Assembly: GCA_037951165.1 (NCBI GenBank)
Contig: JBBDHG010000009.1
Coordinates: 15,550,001 to 15,614,000 of the forward strand
DNA from: Lophius americanus
Lineage: Eukaryota > Chordata > Actinopteri > Lophiiformes > Lophiidae
Length of the DNA stretch: 64,000 nucleotides
Reading direction: 5' to 3'
The position numbers and the translations under genes were made by a program. Below, piece after piece: positions 1 through 11,300 of this stretch; within the stretch, counting starts at the first letter, position 1, and each line of letters opens with the position of its first letter. The notes under the pieces are model-generated. The model was not told the origin of the DNA. It did not search any database and saw nothing but the letters and a program-made list of their open reading frames with translations.

Positions 1-20
1 TCTGAACAGAGCTGCTGCTC

Positions 21-75
21 TGAGCAGTACTCCAAACTGAGCAGTACTCCAAACTGAGCAGTACTCCAAACTGAG
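21..75. repeat. 17-bp tandem repeat, three units
   Basis: TGAGCAGTACTCCAAAC repeated at 21, 38 and 55 without mismatch, with a partial fourth unit. Confidence 0.95.
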
Positions 76-773
76 AGGAGCAGCAACGTCTCCCCAAATG
101 AAAAGCCACACCATAAAATAAAACTCAACACTTAAACAAAAGTTGGTCTCTGTGTGCAGCCAAAGCTAAACTCATTACATTATATTGCAAATAGTTCTCA
201 ACAGGACGCATTTACGGATAAACCAATGAACGCCATAGCCAAACGTTTCGTTTATGAATACCTGCACAGCGCGAGAGGTGCCGCACGTGCTCCGAGCCCA
301 AAACATTACAACTATATACCTGAGAAATGTAATTGTCTCACTTTCTAATTTCTAAAAGTTTATTGGTTGAGGAAAGTCTTTCGGGTGAGATGCAGTGGAA
401 CTATCCATCATCTTTGATTTTCGATAAATGTAATAATCCTCCTCTCGGATTGCAAATGTGGTCGACGTCATGATCCGTAACAGTGGCAGGACACGAGTCA
501 TGTCATTATTAATCTTTTCATCATGTAACAGAATATAGAAAATGGGTGGAGTAAAGACTGATCGGAATTCGGGCCTCAAAAAACATCGTGAAGAAATATT
601 TCGTTCCATCATTTTGTGTGAAATTCAAACATATGATAATAATACTAATACTACTAATAATGCTAAAAATAATAAAAAAATAATGATAAGAAGAAGAAGA
701 ATTTTTAAAAAAAGGATACATTTTGGTTTTATAATACAAATTATAATGCACACAATGTATATATATACATATT

Positions 774-807
<34 letters not shown>

Positions 808-820
808 GAGAGAGAGGGAG
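774..820. repeat. (GA)n microsatellite
   Basis: GA run interrupted by one C, about 1.2 kb upstream of the alx4 start. Confidence 0.95.
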
Positions 821-1531
821 ATATTGTGTTCATGTGTGTTAGGGTATGTTGGGTAATGTGTAACCAATTAATGTAAACATTACCACACAGCCTGGCTTTA
901 AGAGAAAAAAAGTAATGATTTGAGACAGCTATCCCAAATTGAAATATGACCACCGACAGACATAAAGGCTTATGTCGTTTCCTTAGAACACGCCTCATCC
1001 GCTTTAATTCCATTTTTTTATGGCTAAGAAAAGCAAATTGTGTCGCGGCATCATTAAAGCTAAAGGCCAATTATTTCAGCGAGCATAGGCTTAATGGTTT
1101 ATAATAAATTTAATAATAAGAGGCGGTCAATTTTTAAAAAGAGGGCCTGAAAGTTGTTTAAGGTGACTGGTTCTGATTCTCACTCATTAAGAAGTTGATG
1201 TATCTGCAGTACAGTCTGTGACTTTCCACACTATTCGCTGTGTCTGAATTAATATAGATTTGGAAATAATAGACGAGGTGAATTTTTATTTATTTAAAAA
1301 TATTAATAATTCTAACGAATTTAGGTTTATTCACGTTACCAGCCTCGTGTTCGAAGTCATTTTAAGGGTTGTCCTTATGAATGCAAAAAAGAAACATTTC
1401 CACAAACACAGCTTAGAAAACGAACGTTTCTTTCTCGCGTGATGAAAATAACAGTTCTTTTGATGCCTTAAAGCTTGATATAAAAGTTTCAAGTTTAAAT
1501 GCGGCAGTCAAAGCCATTTATTCATCCTCTA

Positions 1532-1542
1532 TAATTGCATTA
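1532..1542. promoter_or_regulatory. palindromic P3-type paired-homeodomain site
   Basis: The sequence is TAATTGCATTA, a perfect match to TAAT-N3-ATTA, the dimer site preferred by Q50 paired-class homeodomains including ALX4. It lies about 490 bp upstream of the alx4 start codon. Occupancy is inferred only. Confidence 0.4.
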
Positions 1543-1716
1543 ATGTCATGTGTTGTGTCTTCCGCGTGTTTACCAGAAAAAGTTTCCCCCCTCTTGTGAA
1601 TTTGACCTCCCATTTCCAGCGGCTGCATAATAGCGCAGACCGGGTCTGCTGCGGGCCTTTGCTGTGCATGTCTATGGAGCTGAAGGTCCGGGAGCTCTGT
1701 CAGAGTGTGTGTGAGA

Positions 1717-1742
1717 GTGTGTGTGCGCGCGCGCGTGTGTGT
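1717..1742. repeat. alternating GT/GC tract (Z-DNA type)
   Basis: Twenty-six bases of strict purine-pyrimidine alternation, (GT)n-(GC)n-(GT)n, about 290 bp upstream of the alx4 ATG. Confidence 0.85.
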
Positions 1743-2029
1743 CAAATACACTGCATGCTACTGGGGCGGCATCCGCTTGAGCAAGGCATTTCTCTTTACC
1801 CCGACAAACCTTCAGGGGGCTTTTAGCATTTGTTCAGTCTGCAGTCTCTGGAAAACATCTGATTCATTTTTTAACCAGTCCCAGATGCGCCTTTGCGAGA
1901 GCGCGTGTGCATGAGAGCGTCAGTGTGAGTTTGTCAGCGCACCAGAATTTGGGAAGAATTTCTTCTGTCAAGAGAAGAAGGGGAGGGAAAAGAAGATCCG
2001 AGTGGATTTTTTAATATAAATTTTTAGGT

Positions 2030-2369
2030 ATGAACGCAGCGTGCGTCTCATACTGCGATATGACATCGATGGATTCATATTATAGTACTTCTTCTGGGCA
2101 AGGTAGGGATCACCAGGCGAACCCGTTCAGGACATTCCCCACCTCAGAGAGCAAATACAGCCCCACGTTCATTCCGGGGAAAGGGCAGATTTATGGAGAG
2201 AAGTCCAGGAGCCCATTCCAGTCGGAGAGCCAGTCGTTGGACGGCGCCGAGGAGGGCACCTTCAGCAAATACCAGCTCTTCATGCAGCGTCCGACCTGCA
2301 AAACTCCTCCTGAAGGCAACAAGCTGCACCCGGACACAGGACTCAACGGGACGCTCATCTCCTGCTATG
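2030..2369 (+). CDS. alx4: alx4 coding exon 1 (residues 1-113)
   Basis: Starts at the ATG at 2030 with a purine (G) at -3 and encodes the N-terminal region, including NPFRTFP and KTPPEG blocks shared with vertebrate ALX4. It ends in phase 1 before GTGAGT at 2370. Reading on into the intron gives a stop within a few codons. The Pro/Gln-rich segment that lengthens mammalian ALX4 exon 1 is absent. Confidence 0.95.
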
Positions 2370-5300
2370 GTGAGTGAGGAAGAGAGAGAGTGAGAGAGAG
2401 AGAGAGAGGGGAGCCAAGATCAGATACATGAAAGAGAGGTGCATGGCAAAAGGCACGCAATATAATAATGGAAGTGAAAGTCAGAAAAGTTTGGTGAAAG
2501 ACGGGATAGAGGGGGAGAGGGAAGAAGCCACAATGAAGCAGGCGATTGATTTAGATGTTTTACTTCTTCAATAAATCCACACTTAGTTTACAATCAAACT
2601 GACGCATGCATAATCACAACCAGAAAAGGAGTGAAATAGAATACTTCGGTTGCTGAACACAACCCACAGACCCTTCGATAATTCAGACATCAACATTTAG
2701 GAGTTAAAGTAAGGAATAAACTAATTGGGAAAAATGACAAAATGTCACCCTCAATCAATTAAAAAAAAATCCTATTTCACAGACATTTTTCAATTAAACA
2801 TAAGAGCTATAATTTGTATTGTAAATTATTCTATTTATTATCAATCATATTTTTGCTTTCTGCGCATTGTGGTAGACTGGATTTTAATGTCCTCACTGGA
2901 TCATCAGTAGCAGCTCTGTTGCTCATCTCACCGGCCTGCATGTGCAGCCTTTTATTGTCTTCATATTTATGCCACTGACGGATAAATCAAATAACAAAAT
3001 AAGAGGAAAATGTGAGAATTAGAGGCATGTGGTGAATCGCTTTAACACTACAATGAAGTACAAGTCACCATTCAGGCCACACGCGGACACGGACCAAGGC
3101 GGAATCAAATAGGTAATTGCAGGTAAAATTATAATAGTCCCGTATTAAGGAAATTCATATGAAGCGTTTCACTTTTTTCTGAAGCGTTATATATAAGTAG
3201 TCTACTTTTATTATTTGGTGGGAAATAACTGATTGCAGGCATTTACTGAATAATCTAGCTGTAGGTTAAGGCCAAGTTAGTTTATTGGATTATAAAACAA
3301 CACTCAGTTAACAGATTTAATATTAGAGACTCACTGGGCGTACTGACAATATTAATTTTCAATAAAAGGTTAGCAGAGGCTTTGCTGCGCAATAAATGCG
3401 CACCGTGTAACGGAAAATAGACCTTTTATGAGATGAAGGGTTTTAAAATAAAAACATCTAACTGAATTTTGAGCAGAAGTAGGCCCAACCGACACTGTGT
3501 GACATCAGGTCCTCAAGAAATCCATTACAAGTAAAATCAAAGTTACGCAATGTATGCATTTAACGCGATATTCGTGTGTGCAATCAGCGCATAGACTGCC
3601 CGGCGCCTGTTTCAGATCCAGATGTTTATCATGATGCAGATGTTACCCAAGAAAGCATCTGCTCTGATCGTGACGTGAAATGTTGTTGTTGATCAAAACT
3701 TGTATCCATTTAACCTTTTAATAGCCTACTTTTTCTCTTTTCTTTTTGTCTTAAATTCCGCGCAAGAAATAAAATAGATCCAGAATCTGAACAAAATTCC
3801 CCTCCTAAAATAAATCCTGGCTCGCGTCTTCAAGCGCAGTTTGTGCTCAATGTAAGGTAAGTACGTGGAAGCTTTAAGTGTAACAAATAAGACTGAACTG
3901 CCATTTTTCTGCTCAGTGGGACCAATTACAGCAATGGCTGCACTAATGCACATTTTTTGCGCAGCAGTCAGTTGTAGACTTTGCCAAAATGCAAAGTAAT
4001 CTGTTTTCTTCAGAAACAACCGGAGTCAACCTTCAAGCAGATCTGTCACTTTGTCAGGAATCTGAGAGCAATGCCTCCAACAGATTTTGAACACCCCATG
4101 TACTGAAGTGAATTGATTTGGCAAGTGGGTTGACAGAACCATTTAAACGCCATCATTAAATGGATCATGCCTCTCACGAGGAGAGCTTTGCAATGTTGTT
4201 ACTGAAAATGTTGCAGCCAGATGAAGGCATCGACTCTGGGGAGGATACTTTGGGGTCTTGCCAAAGCCTCAGGCGTCAACAGGCTTGTGCTCTTATGTGT
4301 GGTCCTCAAGGGGAGATATATTGTGCAATGCTGATGCTTTATCTCCATCATGATGACAAAGTCATCTCATATCTGAGGGAAGTTTTATGTGTGGCAGTTT
4401 CAGCTGGTGTACTGTTTACATGGCAACCCAATATTTAGTGTGTGTCATTGCAGGGCTGTGACATTTGCAACAGTTTCATCAGCAATGCTAACATCAGCTA
4501 AAAAGGATAATATGCCTCATAACACATGGAGATAAGAAAGAAAAGATGTTGGAGATGGGAAATATTTGCTGCATGATATTGTCGCTTCATTTTCACAAGA
4601 CAGTTAAAATCAAATGGCTTGTGCTCTTATAGTTAATAAGAATGTAAAGGTCAACAGCTACAAGTTATTTTGATACTATTCACATTTTACATTGATTAAT
4701 CTCTTTATCGCAGGATGGAGTTTTGCAGCGTCTATGTAGTTTTGAATTCACATCTAATCACAGTATATACACTATATTTTTGATATGACGTTCAATAGAA
4801 ATACACTATATTCCCTGAGAAAAGTGAAAATACATATTTCTGAGCAGCGGATGCACAGGTTGCCAGGTTTGTTTCCTTGATAGCACCTTAATTGGTGATT
4901 CTGGTCCATGGGGAGGACAGGGATGGAGTCGTCTACCTGCTCACACAGTGATGAATGAAATAAACCCCCCGGAGCTAAACGAGTGCTGAGGAATGCAGGC
5001 CAGCGCTGCGGGAGAGGTCCACATTAATCTAAGGCAGATGTGCATTACTGGCTTCTATAGTTATTATTCATACTCCCTGAACGTCAGATCTCCAAAGCTA
5101 TGGAGAGTCCCTGAGATGACAAATTGGGAATGGTTTACATAACCCCGTCTCAACAATACCTTGTACAAATAAGCAATGAGTCAGAAATGGACATCGAGAT
5201 TGAGCAATGATTTGACTGACTCGGGAGAAATGAGAGGTTTTCTGAGAAATTTGTTCACGTCTGAAAATGGCTTTTCAAAACTGAATCTATAACTCTGAGA

Positions 5301-8300
5301 CTCATTGCATATGTAAACTTTCACAGAACGTTTTTTTAGTTTTAATCCTTGAAGTAAACTGATGCTTACTAAACTAAACTTAAAATGTGACTCAGTTTGG
5401 TAAACCACAAGTGAGGATAAAAACTTAAAACACATTTTTATCAAGGTCAAATATGAGTGCGGTCTACTATCAAATCGGAAAAAGTGAAAGTCTCATCACT
5501 TTATCCATGTGCCTGCTGAGTGAGAGTTTTGTGTTGCATTGCTAAGTTTGTGGAAACACTGGTGCTCACGTGAGCTGAATGCCTCATCCTTCATATGTAT
5601 TTAAAGCAAATAACACATTTTTATGATGCAGATTTGTCAATCTCTGCAATTTCAAACAACCCCTCCTCCATTCAGTGGGATACCAAAGCAACTTTGGATA
5701 CGTAAAACCTTTTTCTTGGGATAAAAAAAGCAAAACATGATGTTAGCAAAGACCTGGCATAGCCTTAAAAGCATCCTGTCAAAATATAGCCCTCTAAATA
5801 CAAGACTCTGGGAAGTGATGTCACAGGTTATGCATGTGTTGATGACTAACACATTGTGTTAATGTTAATACAAAGCAAATGTCAGGGTGACACCTGTGAT
5901 CATGCCGGCGTGTGTCTGTGAACCAGAATACGTTAGAATATGTAATGGGAGTGATGGATTCATGACATGCTAGATCGTCATGGCTTATATGCATTAAGAG
6001 TGTGCTCCAGGGGTAAAGCAGCAGCCCTGTGTAAGTCAGTGACTAAAAACATCCACTCTGATGACGGTTCTGTGTTTGATGACTTTTAGTATCCGTCTCA
6101 CGCTGTTGTGTGCTAACTCAGCACTCTTTGGCCTTCAGCCACCTCTCCTCCAGGGCTGAGGTAACGCTCCACCATTTACCTGAGGCCTGACTGACCTGGA
6201 AATTTTACCCAGCCAGATCAAGGGGGGCATTATAATTTTTAGATTTATGCAACATTAGGCTGTATATTAATTAAATCATTGGAATTATAGCCATCAAATA
6301 GATTTAATAATAAAAACCAAATGGACACAGAAAAGAAGATACAGGAGAAAGATGTCAAAATGCTGATCCTGGAACTAGGAATAGGGGGTCTTTGATGTTG
6401 ATGTTCCTTTCACGGTTTCAAATGATGGCAACAGTTTGAAATCAATGTTCCGCTGAGGTTCAGGGTTGAGGTTAAAAATCAGTTTAAATGCAACAAATCT
6501 TATTAACGATGTGGAATATTAAATCATTCGTCTTCCCTCCATATATTTGAACATTTTTGACCCTCAGGCCTGCATAAAACTTATGTTATTAACCTACTTG
6601 CCCTTATGTCCTGTCAAACTGTTTTGATGAGCACATTTTGAGTCACTATATCTAATCGAAAAATGTGACGGAACCAGTTTATAATATGACCCAGTAGCAG
6701 CATTTATATGCTAAAGAGTAAGGGGACAAGAATGTAGCCCTGGTGGACTCCCCTGGTCAAAGGGGTCACCGAGGAGGAGGCATTAACTATGGCTATTGAC
6801 AAAGTCCGATTATTAAGGGATTTTTTTTTTTGCATTTTAAAGAATATGAGGAAATACTTAACATAATTATAGTTGTATAAAACATAGTTACTTTATACAA
6901 CCATAAAAGTAGTAAGGGTCAATTATTCAGTTTTCTGAATACATGCCTTATTAACAGGTCGAGCTAATCTAATCAAAATTGACTGTTTTCCATGAAATTC
7001 AAAATTTCATCATGAAATAATTGTAAAAGACATTTAAAACATATTTAAAACATGCTTGTCAAACAATGTTCGCTCATGGAAAATGTATTTCCCGATATTA
7101 AAAATTGGAAATGACTGGTTCTCTTATCACCATAAGAAGGCAAGAGAAGGTGGTTATTATTGATTGTCTGCATTCATTAAATAAAATACTTATTGCGTGT
7201 CACCAGCTGCGGCCCATTTTGAGCGGTGCCTTTCATGCTGCTGTGTCTTCGCCACAACTTTCTCTGTTCTCGTCGATGGACTGTCAGATTATTTAATAGT
7301 GCAGTTGCAACTCTGGCATAATCAAAAAAAGGATGAAAGCTTGTTACCTGGCAGGCCACAAAAAAGTACAGGTACAGGAACGGCAGCTTTGACAGACTGG
7401 TGATGGAAACCACTCGGCCAAGCGGGACTAAGATCATCACTTTTAGGTCTGTGATTAGGAACAGTTCTTTTTGTCTCGTTTTCTGCGGAGCCACGCAGCT
7501 CATCTGGCTAGTTTGACATATTATTTTTAAATAAAAGGGCAGAAAGTAACCCAAGTCGTCTTGAAGTTCCACCGCCTCCGGCACAAACTCTTTTTGATTA
7601 CGATTGCAAAAAGGGAAATATGTTTTGTAAAATATGATGACGGTATAAATATGATGTGTCGTTACATGACAAGTCACGAGGGAGTGGCAAACAGATGTTT
7701 GATTGTATCATTTATAACAATCCCTTTTGTCTGATTTTATATGCCGGACATTTTGTGTTCTGAATTTTCTACATCATGTCTTTCACCAAACCCCAAATAA
7801 CCTTCATTACTGATGACAAAAATGCAATTACTATATTAACTAGCTTGCGAACAAACTGCCTCAAGCCTGAACATGAGAGGTTTTCCACTCTAGGTTAAAT
7901 TACATTAAGCTGAATTTGTATTCCTGATTGTGCAACTTGGAATCCAATGAAAATCTTCAGAAAACAAATGTAAAAAAAAAAGAAGTCAAGATGTTTTATA
8001 GAACTTTACTTACTACATAACCCCCCAACTAACAAGCAAAAAAAATCCAATTAATGTCGTGCTCTTTGATAGGAGACAGTGACAGGCACAGCCAAAGGTA
8101 TTATGATAGTAGTGAGGTCATGATTGTGTCAATTTATGAGGAGCTGAAGCTGAACAGTGGGATTTTTTGGTTTCCCAGGGAATCTGCATTCCTGCATGAG
8201 CCGCTGGCATAGATCTTTCCTCAGGAACATCTGGGAGCCTCCCTATGAATGAGGAAACAACAGACAACATCAGGCCTGAAGGCTCCGCTGCATGAAAAAT

Positions 8301-11300
8301 AATATGGCACAAAGAACGTCTGTGAGGTGTCAGTAAATGCAAAATGAGTGGTTACCAGAGCCAATGAAATATCTGACTTTATGTGGCCCATATAAGGTGT
8401 GATAAGTAGAGAGCCATTGTTGGATAATGCTGTCAGCTTTGAGTGTTTTGAGATTTTAGAGCACTCTGTTTAAAAGCATTCCCTTCCCCATTTAGTGTTT
8501 GGTCATTAACTCTTCCCCAGGTTACTAATTTATAGTGTTTCTTTTATTTGGTTTCACTTGACCCTCCCCGTCCCATTCCATAAAAACTGAGAGGGTGCCC
8601 TGTTGGTTTACAACCAGTTAAATTACACTTTGATGTTTTCTCTCTGTTTTCAGCAGTGATTAAATTGCTGACCCTAGTAAACATCTGACCTCGCCTAACT
8701 GAAGAGGTCTGCAGCTTGTCACATAGGAACTCTGGCAAATTGCAGGATCAGCCGGTGACATTTGGTGCATATATACGTACATTGACGTATACTGAACAAC
8801 ATTGAAAAACACATTCCTCTGCATGCCAGAAAAAGTGGAGCCAGCTCACTGGAATCTTGGCTGCTCACAAGAAAGCAGTGTGTGATGGTTGTGTTCTCCA
8901 GGGCGGCGTGCAGAAAAGACAGCTCAACACGCTGGAATACTGCAAGATGTTCATGGAAAAGGACTATGTGTGGTTAGTGTGACGGAGTAAAGAGACCGGA
9001 GTATGAGACAGATGTTGATTAGTGCAGATTTAGTGTCAATTGTGGTGATGCACATCTGTATGGGGCTGAGAGGCTGAAAGGAAAATGGTTCAGTTAGCTT
9101 ACCTTTGCACAAGGACTGGAAATGGGCTGAATAACTTCCTCTGCTCAGAGTTTACAAATCTACCTTCTCGCAACTCTGGAGATAACACATTGTGTCTCCA
9201 TTTTCAAACCTGAAAAGAAAATTTGTATTAATCTTCTCATTTGACTCTTAGTTTGGAAGCAAATCAAGCCCAAAACCACTTATTTCATCCTTGAAGGTCA
9301 ATATCATTTCAGACATCAGTGTGAGTTGGAGGAGGTGGGACCATAGAGGCAGAGGAGGATGGCCCAACTCTGTTTCTGAGAGGCAAGAGGGAGATCAAGA
9401 TGTAAAAGATTTACTGGTTGAAATAAAATATTACAAATCTCAGTATCTTTATAAAATTTGATATCTTCCTTGGAAATAAATCCATTTCTGATAATTCAGA
9501 TTATGGTTCAACAGCGACGCCTTCAGGGCAGGCAAAGTCAAAGACAGTCGTTTTGAAGTGGAGAGCAGAGGAGGACAGATTTCCTCCCCTGGAAACGTGA
9601 TCTACTAGATCACAATAATTTATTTCGTTGTACTTCTTTTTTTTCTTCATGCTGATCAGCTATTGGCCAAAACACAGGAAATGATGACGTCCTTCCTAAC
9701 CAATCAAAAAGAAGAATACAGTGTTGACAGCTCATTGATCCAAATGAGAGGTTTCACATTTTCTCATTAATTCTGTACCACTCTAAGGAGCTTGGGTTTG
9801 ATCTACTGTTGGTTAAAGAGAGACGGATTCATAGCAAACTATTTTTAAATATAAAAAAAATAAAAATTTGAATTGTATTTTTGTTCGTGGGTGTAGCCGA
9901 GGGTTTATGAGACATGCTTATACTTTGAAACGGCAAAATAATAAAACACGCAGATGACCCAAGAGGACTGCTTGTACTTTATTTTCACATCAAAGCAGAA
10001 AACTCCCAACACACTAGTCAACTTCACCTCTACTCCTTCAAAATAAAAGCACTTAACACAAACTACAAAACTGCTTGGTAACATGAAACATAAAATCACT
10101 TGTTGCATTTTCTGAGGCCAAAACTTTTAAAAGCTGATTACACGTGTTTGTCAGGTCACAGGGGACATGGATTGTAAGATTCATTACAAAAGCATGTGTC
10201 TGTTCATAATTATAATGGATATCGATTTTGTCTCACGTCGTTAAAGAAAGCTTACATTTTTAAATTATTTTAATGAAATCTGTCCGACCTCCCCAATCTT
10301 TAAACCCACCAACCGCCTCTGCTGTAAATGTTGTTAATATAGATCAAAAAAGAAAGAATATTTCCAACCACTATCCCAAAATCCCATACCCTTATGTGTG
10401 TGCGCCATTATTTAAAGGATATATGCCTTGCCCAGGAGCGTAGTTGTATTCTTTATCTCACAGATGCCAAACAGGAACCTGGAGTTCACCTGTCTTAGCT
10501 CTTAACATTGCAGTTGTGCTCTTGCCCAAGGCTAGAATGAAAATTCACAGCGCATTAGCATTAGAGGCCAACGCAAGGGCTGATGATGTCAGAACATCTG
10601 CCTGCGTGGAGACCATAAGAGGGTCTGACAGTTGGGCCACAGCGATGTGAGGTTATGAACTCGAGCTGGGCGAGCTGTGTTGTTCCATCAGTGTCTCTGT
10701 CGGGGCAAATCTGAGCCAGAGAGCCGGGGAGGGCTGCTGCCGCATCGAGACGATGACTATTGACGTCTTATTGTGGGACCACACTAGCAAAAGGGAAACT
10801 AATCCATGAAAGCAAACATGGATGTTGCAGACAGCCAACGCCTAGCTTCATCACCCCAAAACTATTCAGTCATTTGACTAACCACTAAAACACTTGGCTG
10901 AGAGAGTCGCCCGTGCCACAAGGTGTCAGCTCGCTTTCCCTCATTTCTCTTGGTTAGAGAAAATGATAGGACGGCATTAGTGACATGACTCATAACTAAA
11001 ATGCAAAGTGACAGAGTAAAACGCACACAAATAAGCACACAACTATTAGGTTAATCACTCCAAACATGATCTAACTTCACGACAAATGTTGTTGGACCAA
11101 AGCAGCGCTGGTGTTGCTCAAGACATCCGAGTTGGTTTATGCGGAGGAAGCCATTATGAGCTGGTTTCAGACCAATATGGTTAAGACAGGGCGCTCTCCG
11201 TGCCCATTCACAGGAAAGGCAAACAGAGAGGCTGACAGAGCACACTGTTCTCACTGACCCGCAGCCAGAGCCCTTCAGCTTATTTATTCACACGGCTGTT

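Larger units (their letters stand above)
1..2029 (+). promoter_or_regulatory. alx4: alx4 upstream region and probable 5' UTR
   Basis: No coding exon is recognisable. The last 500 bp are richer in GC and CpG than the AT-rich DNA before them, and probably contain the transcription start and 5' UTR. A palindromic paired-homeodomain site lies at 1532-1542 and an alternating GT/GC tract at 1717-1742. No convincing TATA box was found; the AT-rich TTAATATAAATTTTTAG just before the ATG is too close to be one, and could even be a splice acceptor for an upstream noncoding exon. Confidence 0.5.

Noticed and set aside
2011..2029. TATA-like TTAATATAAA just before the alx4 ATG
   Set aside because: It ends about 10 bases from the start codon, which is too close for a TATA box of this mRNA.
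7177..7677. 166-codon - strand open frame in alx4 intron 1, the longest single open frame in the window
   Set aside because: Composition is low-complexity and hydrophobic with no recognisable domain; no splice or start context supports it. It is likely to be chance.
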